From contig JAPLGY010000167.1 of NCBI GenBank assembly GCA_026389955.1, forward strand, positions 1 to 8,488: DNA of 8,488 nucleotides, in the 5' to 3' direction. Of the stretch, positions 1 to 5,749 are shown one piece after another (position 1 is the first letter of the stretch; each line of letters starts with the position of its first letter). Position numbers and translations under genes: made by a program. The notes beneath the pieces were generated by a model. It was not told the DNA's origin and searched no databases. It worked only from the letters and a program-made list of their open reading frames with translations. The stretch is from Caldilinea sp. GTDB taxonomy: Bacteria; Chloroflexota; Anaerolineae; Caldilineales; Caldilineaceae.

Positions 1-236
1 GTGCCGCGGCGGTCGAGGATGGTGGCATCTTCTGCCCACAGCTCGGCCAGCAGCGCCAGATCTCCGGCCTGCGCCGCAGCCCGTTCGGCCAGGACCAGCG
101 CGGGCAGGGCTTTGTCGGCTGGCTGATAGGCTGGCGGGTAGGCTGCGGCCAGGGTGGGGAACGGCGGTGGCGTTGGAGAAAGGCTGGCAGGCGCCCGTGT
201 GCAGGCGGCCAGCAAACACAGAGAGAGCCAAAACAC
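1..236 (-). CDS. N-terminal part of a lipoprotein with an NTF2/SnoaL-like domain (cut by window edge)
   Basis: The minus strand read from 236 gives an uninterrupted frame of 78 codons that leaves the window at its left edge, so the C-terminus is missing. Residues 1-12 form a hydrophobic segment ending in a lipobox (LLAAC, Cys12). A Pro/Ala/Thr-rich linker follows (about 13-42), then a helix-like stretch (about 46-78) reading AERAAAQAGDLALLAELWAE and DATILDRRG. That pattern, an amphipathic helix followed by 'W.eDA.i.drrG', resembles the start of SnoaL/DUF4440-type NTF2-fold domains. I infer a lipid-anchored outer-face protein of unknown ligand. The GTG at 236-234 is the only usual start codon in frame in this region. 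It lacks a Shine-Dalgarno sequence, and the signal peptide has no positive charge, so a non-standard start a few codons upstream (through R-N-S-K) is possible. Divergent from lgt. Confidence 0.55.
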   Translation of the reverse strand, partial: MFWLSLCLLAACTRAPASLSPTPPPFPTLAAAYPPAYQPADKALPALVLAERAAAQAGDLALLAELWAEDATILDRRG

Positions 237-237
237 T

Positions 238-266
238 TTGGAATTTCGAGCGATGCGTACTATACT
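238..266 (+). promoter_or_regulatory. Probable sigma70-type promoter of lgt
   Basis: TTGGAA (238-243) and TATACT (261-266) are separated by exactly 17 bases and match the -35/-10 consensus at 4/6 and 5/6 positions. Transcription would start near 273 and give a leader of about 40 bases before the lgt ATG at 313. On the opposite strand TATAGT (264-259) overlaps the same -10 box and could serve the divergent lipoprotein gene, although no good -35 accompanies it. If both are used, polymerases for the two genes compete for the same DNA. Confidence 0.5.
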
Positions 267-312
267 TTGTGCAGTGTAGTGCCAGCATTGGTCAAGTAGA
301 AAGCGGGCGTGT

Positions 313-1230
313 ATGAATCCGGTCATCTTTCAGTGGGGTCCTTTCTCGTTGCACTGGTACGGCGTCTTTATTGTCGGCGGGGCTGTGTTGGCTGCGTGGC
401 TGGCAGGCCGGACTGCTGCCAGGGCGGGCTACGATGCCGACCATGTCTGGAACATTCTGGCCTGGGCGTTGATTGTGGGGATTCTCGGCGCGCGCCTTTA
501 CCATGTGTTCAGCACACCCGCCAATGGGGTCGGCTTCAACTATTATATGCAAAACCCCCAGGAAATCTTCAACTTTTGGAACGGCGGCTTTCGTGGGCTG
601 GGCATCTACGGGGGGCTGGTCGGTGGGATTCTGGCCATTGCGGTCTATGCCTGGAGCAAGCGGCTGGATGTGTTGATGTGGATCGATTTTATTGCGCCCA
701 ATGTGCTGCTCGCCCAGGCTGTTGGCCGGCTCGGCAACTGGGTCAACCAAGAGCTGTATGGGCCTGCCACGGATGTTGCCTGGGCGTTTCACATCAACCC
801 GGCCTTTCCTTGCCAGGACCCCCCGGGGCGGCCGCTGACGGTGCAGCCCTGTGGCACGGGCCATCTGCAGCCGTTCAACCAGGAATCGCTGGACTGGTAC
901 GCGCGCAGCGGGTTTCACCCGACCTTTTTTTATGAAGCGCTGTGGAACCTGCTCATGTTTGCGCTGTTGACCCTGTTGTACCGCCGCTACGGAGAGCGGA
1001 TGCGCAAGGGGGATGCGATTTTGATCTATTTCATCGCCTACCCCTTGGGCCGTTTCTGGGTGGAGCTGTTCCGCCCTGACGCCTGGGTGGTGGGGGCGAT
1101 GGCGACTGCTCAGTGGATTGCGCTGGGCAGTGTGGTTGTCAGCAGTCTTCTGCTGGTGGTGCGCCACTGGGGCTGGTTCTGGCGCAAAGACCGGGCCGGG
1201 TCGATGGCGTACATGCAGGGTCGGGTCTGA
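313..1230 (+). CDS. lgt: Prolipoprotein diacylglyceryl transferase (Lgt)
   Basis: Lgt is the inner-membrane enzyme that moves diacylglycerol from phosphatidylglycerol to the lipobox cysteine of pre-prolipoproteins, the first step of lipoprotein maturation. The 305-residue product is close to the family length and has about seven hydrophobic segments. Visible family landmarks are HWYG (14-17; Tyr16 matches E. coli Tyr26), the signature GRLGNWVNQELYG (138-150; Arg139, Asn142, Glu147 and Gly150 match E. coli Arg143, Asn146, Glu151 and Gly154), HPTFFYE (202-208) and GRFWVELFRPD (246-256; Arg247 and Glu251 match Arg239 and Glu243). The E. coli His103 position is Tyr99 here (GIYGG, 97-101). The insert at about 160-190 is moderately long. 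The start is the first ATG after a good promoter; its Shine-Dalgarno sequence is weak. Two lipobox proteins in this window (left edge and 2633) are likely clients. Confidence 0.96.
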   Translation: MNPVIFQWGPFSLHWYGVFIVGGAVLAAWLAGRTAARAGYDADHVWNILAWALIVGILGARLYHVFSTPANGVGFNYYMQNPQEIFNFWNGGFRGLGIYGGLVGGILAIAVYAWSKRLDVLMWIDFIAPNVLLAQAVGRLGNWVNQELYGPATDVAWAFHINPAFPCQDPPGRPLTVQPCGTGHLQPFNQESLDWYARSGFHPTFFYEALWNLLMFALLTLLYRRYGERMRKGDAILIYFIAYPLGRFWVELFRPDAWVVGAMATAQWIALGSVVVSSLLLVVRHWGWFWRKDRAGSMAYMQGRV

Positions 1231-1263
1231 GCGCCCAAACCCGACCCTGTTCTGGCCAGGGTC
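1216..1263. terminator. Two overlapping hairpins between convergent lgt and aminotransferase
   Basis: CAGGGTCGGGT (1216-1226) pairs perfectly over 11 bp with ACCCGACCCTG (1239-1249), and the lgt stop codon (1228-1230) lies in the 12-base loop. GACCCTG (1243-1249) also pairs perfectly over 7 bp with CAGGGTC (1257-1263), with a 7-base loop. The two structures share the arm 1243-1249 and so exclude each other. The second one touches the aminotransferase stop codon. Neither strand has a strong T tract. I infer a shared bidirectional terminator or 3'-end-protecting structure in a gap of only 31 bases. Confidence 0.5.
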
Positions 1264-2410
1264 AACAGTTGGTGGCAAGGGCTGTCTGCAGGCGATGGAT
1301 GCCCTCTTGCAGGGGCTCGGGTTCATAAAAAGCGAAACTCAGGCGAATGAAGTTGCCGAACGCCTTGCGGCTTGAAAAGCGCGAGCCAGGCCGAAAACCG
1401 ACTTGGCAGCGGGCTGCCTGGGCGAGCAGCGTTTCGCTGTCGAGGCTGTCGGGCAGTTGAACCCAGAAAAAGTAGCCCCCCTCCGGCACGGTGTAGCGGA
1501 CCTGTTCGCCCAGCTGTTGTTGCAGCGCTGTGTCCAGAGCCACAATCCGTCGGCGATAGACCTGCCGGAGCTGTTCGAGATGTTGCTCCTGCTGACCCTG
1601 TTCGAGGAGAAGGGCGACCAGCGCTGAGGTGAAGGGGTTGAGTCCGCCGCCGCTGGCGAGCAGACCGGCGCCGGCCAGCCGCTGCAGGTGAGAGGGGGAG
1701 GCCTGTACCCATCCCAGCCGCAGGCCAGGGGCCAGGATCTTGGAAAAGGAGCCGAGCGCCAGCACCTGGCCGCTGGCTGTGGCGGTGGCCAGCGGCGGCG
1801 GCGGCGGTGCTGCGTAGCTGAGCAGATGGTAGACCTCGTCGGCCACGATCAGGAAGTTGTCTCGCTGGCTCAACGCGACCAGCCGCTGACGCCGTTCCTG
1901 CGGCAGCGTGGCTCCGCTGGGGTTTTGATGGGTAGGCACCAGGTACAGCAGGGTTGGACGCTGGCTGGCCAGCGCTTGCTCGAGTGCGTCGATCTCCAGC
2001 CCGTGGCTGTCGGTGTCGATCGCACGCACGGTCAGGCGGTGGTTGGCGAAGATCTGCAGCGCCAGAAAATAGGTCGGTTCCTCTACAAAGACGATGTCGC
2101 CCGGCTGGGTGTACAGCGTGCAGATCAAGTCGAGCGCCTGTGAGGCACCTGCACTGACGAAAAGTTCGCTGTGGTCCACCGGTGTGCCGTATTGCCGGCT
2201 GAGAAACCCGGCCAGCGTATGGCGAAAATACTCGTCTCCCTGTTCCAGCCCGTACTGGAGCAAGGAGACGTCGGGCTGGCTCAGCCGTTGCGCCGCCGCT
2301 GCCTGCAGGAGTGCACGTGGCAGCAGCGCAGCACTTGGATGGCCGACGCCAAAGTCGATGAAATCGGAGGTGACACGAGATTGTGTGGTCTGAAATTGTC
2401 TGTTCATCAT
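1262..2410 (-). CDS. PLP-dependent aminotransferase, class I/II fold (aminoadipate/MocR-aminotransferase-like)
   Basis: A cytosolic fold-type I PLP enzyme that probably transfers the amino group of an amino acid to a 2-oxo acid. From the ATG at 2410 the protein is 382 residues, a normal length. Visible landmarks are the substrate-side GVGHPS (21-26), the PLP-phosphate region SAGASQALD (86-94), EEPTYF (110-115), Asn163 in HQNPSG, Asp191 in ADEVYH (pyridine-nitrogen contact), the Schiff-base Lys224 in SFSKILAPGLRLGW (221-234) and Arg356 in FIRLSF (carboxylate contact). Together these fit the LysN/2-aminoadipate transaminase and MocR aminotransferase-domain group. No helix-turn-helix domain is present, so it is not a MocR regulator. 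A run of five prolines (202-206) sits after ADEVYH. ATG codons at 2410 and 2407 are adjacent and neither has a Shine-Dalgarno sequence. The frame continues upstream to 2752, but that part would run into the divergent binding-protein gene and looks non-coding. Substrate unknown; the divergent amino acid importer suggests amino acid breakdown. Confidence 0.9.
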   Translation of the reverse strand: MMNRQFQTTQSRVTSDFIDFGVGHPSAALLPRALLQAAAAQRLSQPDVSLLQYGLEQGDEYFRHTLAGFLSRQYGTPVDHSELFVSAGASQALDLICTLYTQPGDIVFVEEPTYFLALQIFANHRLTVRAIDTDSHGLEIDALEQALASQRPTLLYLVPTHQNPSGATLPQERRQRLVALSQRDNFLIVADEVYHLLSYAAPPPPPLATATASGQVLALGSFSKILAPGLRLGWVQASPSHLQRLAGAGLLASGGGLNPFTSALVALLLEQGQQEQHLEQLRQVYRRRIVALDTALQQQLGEQVRYTVPEGGYFFWVQLPDSLDSETLLAQAARCQVGFRPGSRFSSRKAFGNFIRLSFAFYEPEPLQEGIHRLQTALATNC

Positions 2411-2452
2411 CGGTGTATGGGTGCCAGGATGTTGTAAACTGGCGAATTCGTT

Positions 2453-2481
2453 TTGTGTTGTATGCAGATGTACTGCATAAT
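2453..2481 (+). promoter_or_regulatory. Probable promoter of the amino acid ABC importer operon
   Basis: TTGTGT (2453-2458) and CATAAT (2476-2481) are spaced by 17 bases, with the TTG and ATAAT parts matching consensus. Transcription would start near 2488 and give a leader of about 145 bases before the ATG at 2633. The inverted repeat at 2461-2479 fills the spacer and overlaps the -10 box. In the leader, CTGTCT (2566-2571) and AGACAG (2585-2590) could form a weak stem, but I recognise no riboswitch. Confidence 0.45.
2461..2479. promoter_or_regulatory. Perfect 7-5-7 inverted repeat, candidate operator
   Basis: TATGCAG (2461-2467), spacer ATGTA and CTGCATA (2473-2479) form a perfect dyad in the 222-base gap between the divergent aminotransferase and ABC importer genes. 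It lies between the probable -35 and -10 boxes of the importer promoter and 51 bases upstream of the aminotransferase start. This is the usual placement for a dimeric repressor, or a spacer-binding activator, controlling both directions. The cognate regulator is not in this window. Other short palindromes nearby are CGAATTCG (2443-2450) and GCATGC (2486-2491). Confidence 0.5.
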
Positions 2482-2632
2482 TTTCGCATGCCTGTTCAAT
2501 CCAACCAAAACGCCGCCGCCGTTCGTCTTGTTGTTTTGGACAAACAGTCAAAAGACCAAGAGCCCCTGTCTGCGGGTGGGGGAAAGACAGCGTGAAAGAG
2601 TCCATTTTTTGTACCCAATTCGGAGGATTTGC

Positions 2633-3451
2633 ATGAAAAAACAGATTTTGGTTGTGTGGCTCTGCGCAGTTTCCCTGCTGCTGAGCGCGTGTACGGCAGT
2701 GCAGCCGACAGCAGCGGGGGGGGCGGCGGCAGAAAGCGGCAAACTGGCCCAAATCCAGGCAGCTGGCAAATTGGTGGCGGGCACTTCAGCGGACTACCCC
2801 CCCTATGAGTCGATCGACGAAAACGGCAACTTTGTCGGGTTCGACATGGATCTGATCCGCGCCATCGGTGAAAAACTGGGGGTGGAGGTCGAGATCGTGG
2901 ACATGCCGTTCGATTCTTTGATCGCCTCGGTGCAGGAAGGCAAGATCGACGTTGTGATCGCTGCGATGCAGGCAACGGCCGAACGAGACGAGCAGGTTGA
3001 TTTCTCGATCCCCTATCGGATGACCAAGGATGCCTTTGCCGCGGTTGCCGGGACAGCGCTGACCATGGAAGCCCCGGAAGACGCTGCCGGCAAAAGTATT
3101 GGTGCCCAGACCGGCACTGTGCAGGAAGGTTGGATTCAAAAGAATCTGGTGGAGACCGGGCTTACCCCTGCCGACCAGGTGTTCAGCTACGAGCGTGCCG
3201 ACCAGGCTGCGCTCGACGTGGCCAACGGCCGCATCGAACTGCTGCTGATGGACGCCGAGCCGGCACTGGCGCTGGCCCAGGAGAGCGGTCTGGAGTTGAT
3301 TCTGATCACAGAACTGACTGCCGAAGGGGGCAAAAGCATCGCCATGCCGGAGGGAGCCAGCGACCTCAAGGCTGAAATCGACCGGATCATCCAGGAATTG
3401 ATCGACGACGGGACGGTGCAGAGCATCCAAGAAGCCAACGGGCTGCCCTGA
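2633..3451 (+). CDS. Amino acid ABC importer, substrate-binding lipoprotein (SBP_bac_3 family)
   Basis: The extracytoplasmic receptor of a polar amino acid ABC importer. It captures the ligand and hands it to the two permeases encoded downstream. The 272-residue product starts at an ATG preceded by a good Shine-Dalgarno sequence (GGAGG, 2622-2626, 6 bases away). It has a lipoprotein signal: KK at 2-3, a hydrophobic core, and lipobox LLSAC with Cys20. A short Ala/Gly-rich linker (about 21-35) follows. Family 3 landmarks are GTSADYPPYE (50-59), GNFVGFDMDLIRAIGEKLG (65-83), the carboxylate-binding Arg118 in AERDEQVDFSIPY (116-128), GAQTGTVQEGW (157-167) and Asp207 in LLLMDAEPA (203-211), which probably contacts the amino group. 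The ligand cannot be named from these residues alone. An in-frame extension back to 2453 is rejected because it covers the promoter and leader. A run of eight G (2716-2723) sits in the linker. Confidence 0.93.
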   Translation: MKKQILVVWLCAVSLLLSACTAVQPTAAGGAAAESGKLAQIQAAGKLVAGTSADYPPYESIDENGNFVGFDMDLIRAIGEKLGVEVEIVDMPFDSLIASVQEGKIDVVIAAMQATAERDEQVDFSIPYRMTKDAFAAVAGTALTMEAPEDAAGKSIGAQTGTVQEGWIQKNLVETGLTPADQVFSYERADQAALDVANGRIELLLMDAEPALALAQESGLELILITELTAEGGKSIAMPEGASDLKAEIDRIIQELIDDGTVQSIQEANGLP

Positions 3452-3458
3452 GGATAGA

Positions 3459-3499
3459 CGCTGCGCTGTGCGAACTGCTCTGCTGCGCACAGCGCAGCG
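3459..3499 (+). terminator. Perfect 14-bp stem-loop between binding-protein and permease genes
   Basis: CGCTGCGCTGTGCG (3459-3472) pairs without error with CGCACAGCGCAGCG (3486-3499) around a 13-base loop, starting 7 bases after the binding-protein stop codon. Only GTCTTT follows, then a G run, so it is not a classical complete terminator. In importer operons of this type, such a structure is known to stabilise the upstream mRNA or cause partial termination. I infer that it makes the binding protein more abundant than the membrane subunits. Confidence 0.7.
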
Positions 3500-3541
3500 G
3501 TCTTTGGGGGAAGGGCAGGCACAACGGCGACTGGAACAGCT

Positions 3542-4192
3542 ATGGAGTTCGTACAAACCCTGGTGACAACCTTCAACTTCATCGTGCAGGGGCTGTGGGT
3601 GACCTTGGGGGTGACCGCGGTGGCGTTGACGGTCGGCCTGCTGTTGGGGATCCCAATGGCGGTGCTGCGGGTCTACGGCAGCCCCTTCTGGCGCAGTGTG
3701 GCGGCTCTTTACAGCGTGGTTGTCCGCGCCGTGCCTGTGATCGTGATCGTCTTTGTCCTCTTTTTTGTGATTGCCGGTTTTGTCAACCTGTCTCCCTTCC
3801 TGGCTGGATCGCTTGCCTTGGGGGTTGCCTCCGGCGCCTATCAAAGCGAGATCTTTCGAGGCGCTTTTCAGGCTGTTTTGCCAGGGCAGATGGTGGCTGC
3901 ACGTGCGATCGGGATGAGCCGTCGCCAGGCGATTCAAAGCATCCTCCTGCCCCAGGCGCTGCGGCTGGCGCTGCCGGGCTGGGGCAACGAGGCGACCCTC
4001 GTTCTCAAAGACTCGACCCTGGTGTTTGTGGTCGGCGTTCCTGAAATCTTGCGCCGGGCCCAGCAGGTCAGCGCCCGCACCCTGGAGCCCTTTGTCGCGT
4101 TTGGGATTGCCCTGTTGCTCTATCTGGCGCTGACACTCTGGATGACGCAGCTGTTGCAGTGGGTGGAGCGACGTTATCGGCTGCAGATGTAA
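3542..4192 (+). CDS. Amino acid ABC importer, permease subunit 1 (HisM/HisQ/GlnP family)
   Basis: A membrane subunit that forms half of the transport channel for the polar amino acid importer. It has 216 residues, the normal length, with about five hydrophobic segments (roughly 12-38, 52-80, 84-99, 152-170 and 184-206). The cytoplasmic coupling (EAA) loop is clear: EIFRGAFQAVLPGQMVAARA (103-122), then IGMSRRQAIQSILLPQALR (123-141), which docks onto the ATPase. The usual 'RGTP' before the second hydrophobic stretch is RAVP here (62-65). The ATG at 3542 has no strong ribosome-binding site; the purine-rich stretch around 3508-3518 is distant. The gene lies 90 bases behind the binding-protein gene, with the 14-bp hairpin between them, so translation and expression are probably lower than those of the receptor. 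Confidence 0.92.
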   Translation: MEFVQTLVTTFNFIVQGLWVTLGVTAVALTVGLLLGIPMAVLRVYGSPFWRSVAALYSVVVRAVPVIVIVFVLFFVIAGFVNLSPFLAGSLALGVASGAYQSEIFRGAFQAVLPGQMVAARAIGMSRRQAIQSILLPQALRLALPGWGNEATLVLKDSTLVFVVGVPEILRRAQQVSARTLEPFVAFGIALLLYLALTLWMTQLLQWVERRYRLQM

Positions 4193-4236
4193 ACAGCCCT
4201 GCGCCCGCAGGCGGGGATATCTCGTCGGAGGAGTTG

Positions 4237-4995
4237 ATGAATCCCACACCCATCTTGCGCGTGGAGGAACTGTACAAGTCGTTTGGGCAGACCGCTGTCC
4301 TCAAGGGTTTTTCGCTGTCGATCCAGCCACAGGAAGTGGCAGTGCTGGTTGGGCCCAGCGGGTCGGGCAAAAGTACGCTGCTGCGCTGCATCAACCTGTT
4401 GGACCCGCCGAATGCCGGCCGGATCTGGTTGGAACAGGAAGAGATCACCGCAGCTGGCGTCAACCCTGACCGGATTCGCCAGCGGATCGGCATGGTTTTT
4501 CAGGATTTCAACCTCTTCACCCATCTGACGGCGTTGGGCAACGTCATGGTCGGGCTGACCAAGGTGCGCAAAATGCACAAAAAGGAAGCCCACGAACTGG
4601 CCCTTTTCGAGCTGGAAAGGGTTGGGTTGGTCGACCGGGCTGGCCACTACCCTGCACAGCTCTCCGGCGGGCAAAAACAGCGGGTGGCCATCGCCCGTGC
4701 GTTGGGGATGGACCCCCATCTGATGTTATTCGACGAGCCGACTTCCGCCCTGGATCCTGAGCTGACCGGCGAGGTGCTCGAGGTGATGCTGCAGCTGGCC
4801 AGCGAAGGAATGACCATGATCGTCGTCTCGCACGAAATGGGCTTTGCCCGCCAGGTCGCCAGCCGCGTTGTCTTTCTGGAGGGTGGGGTTGTGGTCGAAC
4901 AGGGGCCTCCTGCCCAGATGTTTGAACGACCTGCCCAAGAACGCACACGAGTTTTTTTGCGCAAAATTGCCGACCTGGACGAACGCAGCCGCTGA
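4237..4995 (+). CDS. Amino acid ABC importer, ATP-binding subunit (GlnQ/HisP family)
   Basis: The cytosolic ATPase that powers the importer. The 252-residue product is of standard size and has every nucleotide-binding motif: Walker A GPSGSGKST (39-47), Q-loop Gln89 in VFQDFNLF (87-94), signature LSGGQKQR (142-149), Walker B LMLFDEPTSALDP (162-174, Glu167), and H-loop His199 in VVSHEMGFA (196-204). QDFNLF followed by THLT is typical of the polar amino acid (PAAT) class. The start at 4237 is chosen because GGAGGAG (4227-4233) lies just upstream and the encoded MNPTPILRVEELYKSFG is the normal family beginning. An in-frame ATG at 4159 would overlap the upstream permease gene and add a low-complexity tail. 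The gap to the first permease is 44 bases. Confidence 0.95.
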   Translation: MNPTPILRVEELYKSFGQTAVLKGFSLSIQPQEVAVLVGPSGSGKSTLLRCINLLDPPNAGRIWLEQEEITAAGVNPDRIRQRIGMVFQDFNLFTHLTALGNVMVGLTKVRKMHKKEAHELALFELERVGLVDRAGHYPAQLSGGQKQRVAIARALGMDPHLMLFDEPTSALDPELTGEVLEVMLQLASEGMTMIVVSHEMGFARQVASRVVFLEGGVVVEQGPPAQMFERPAQERTRVFLRKIADLDERSR

Positions 4996-5006
4996 ACGAC
5001 GGCAGG

Positions 5007-5696
5007 ATGGACGAAAAAATGCAGGCACTGGTGGAGTTGTTCGGCGCTGTCGCCCCGCTGCTCTGGCAAGGCACAGGGGTGACCCTGCAGATCGCTGCGT
5101 TCTCGCTGCTGCTGGGGATGGCGATCGGTCTGCCAACAGGCATTGCCCGCGTCTACGCCCCACGCTGGTTGCAGCAGGCGACCGGCATCTATGTCGTGCT
5201 GCTGCAAGGAACGCCGCTGCTGATTCAGCTCTTTCTGGTCTACTACGGCCTGCCCGATCTGGGGCTGACCCTGGGGCGGCTGGAAGCTGCCTTCCTGACC
5301 TTGGGGCTCAACAGCGGCGCCTACCAGGCAGAATACCTGCGGGGAGCTTTGCAGGCCGTTCCTGTCGGCCAGATGACCGCCGCTCGCGCCCTCGGCATGA
5401 GCCAGGGACAGGCGATCCGCTCCATCGTGCTGCCTCAGGCGCTGCGTCTGGTGCTGCCCGTCTGGTCCAACGAGGTCGTGGCTATGCTCAAATACACGGC
5501 GGTCGTCTTTTTGATCGCCGTGCCTGACCTGATGGGGCAGGCCAAAATTCTGGCCAGCCGCTACTTTGCACCGATCCCAATCTATCTGATCGTGGCAGTT
5601 TTTTACATTGTGCTGGTCGGGATCACCTATGGGGTGCTGCGTCAGCTGGAGCGCCGTCTGCGTGTGCCAGGGCTGACAGACGAGGCAACAGCATGA
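5007..5696 (+). CDS. Amino acid ABC importer, permease subunit 2 (HisM/HisQ/GlnP family)
   Basis: The second membrane subunit, presumably forming a heterodimer with the product at 3542. It has 229 residues and five hydrophobic segments, and keeps the canonical LQGTPLLIQLFLVYYGLP (66-83) that is altered in subunit 1. The EAA coupling loop is QAEYLRGALQAVPVGQMTAA (107-126), followed by RALGMSQGQAIRSIVLPQAL (127-146). The gene begins 11 bases after the ATPase stop. The ATG at 5007 has only GGCAGG directly against it; the in-frame ATG at 5019 has AGGATGG (5004-5010) at a better distance and could be the true start, shortening the protein by four residues. This is the last gene of the importer operon and is followed at once by a strong hairpin. 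Confidence 0.93.
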   Translation: MDEKMQALVELFGAVAPLLWQGTGVTLQIAAFSLLLGMAIGLPTGIARVYAPRWLQQATGIYVVLLQGTPLLIQLFLVYYGLPDLGLTLGRLEAAFLTLGLNSGAYQAEYLRGALQAVPVGQMTAARALGMSQGQAIRSIVLPQALRLVLPVWSNEVVAMLKYTAVVFLIAVPDLMGQAKILASRYFAPIPIYLIVAVFYIVLVGITYGVLRQLERRLRVPGLTDEATA

Positions 5697-5697
5697 T

Positions 5698-5741
5698 GGG
5701 TCCAGAAGAGAGAGGCACACAGCCCTCTCCCTTCTGGACCC
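5698..5741. terminator. Strong hairpin ending the importer operon, shared with convergent yceI-like gene
   Basis: The arm 5698-5715 (beginning GGGTCCAGAA) pairs with 5724-5741 (ending TTCTGGACCC) at 17 of 18 positions. The single mismatch is A5709 against C5730, and the loop is 8 bases. It starts 2 bases after the permease stop and ends 9 bases before the end of the convergent YceI gene. Neither strand has a T tract after the stem, so it would be a non-canonical bidirectional terminator or an RNA 3'-end stabiliser. Confidence 0.7.
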
Positions 5742-5749
5742 CGCCCCGC

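Noticed and set aside
292..1326. A 344-codon minus-strand open frame opposite lgt
   Set aside because: It is antisense to a complete Lgt and has Pro/Arg/His-rich low-information composition.
2453..2632. In-frame upstream extension of the binding protein by 60 residues
   Set aside because: It would bury the lipoprotein signal peptide inside the protein, cover the dyad operator, and ignore the strong ribosome-binding site at 2622.
2482..2632. A riboswitch in the long leader of the importer operon
   Set aside because: Only a weak 6-bp stem (2566-2590) is seen and no known riboswitch core is recognisable, so no call is made.
2411..2752. In-frame upstream extension of the aminotransferase to 496 residues
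   Set aside because: The extra 114 residues cross the importer promoter and run antisense into the binding-protein gene. Family proteins start near the ATG at 2410.
2786..4249. A 487-codon minus-strand open frame opposite the binding protein and first permease
   Set aside because: It lies antisense to two clear family genes. Its translation is rich in Arg, His, Gln and Pro with no family motif, as expected from a GC-rich shadow frame.
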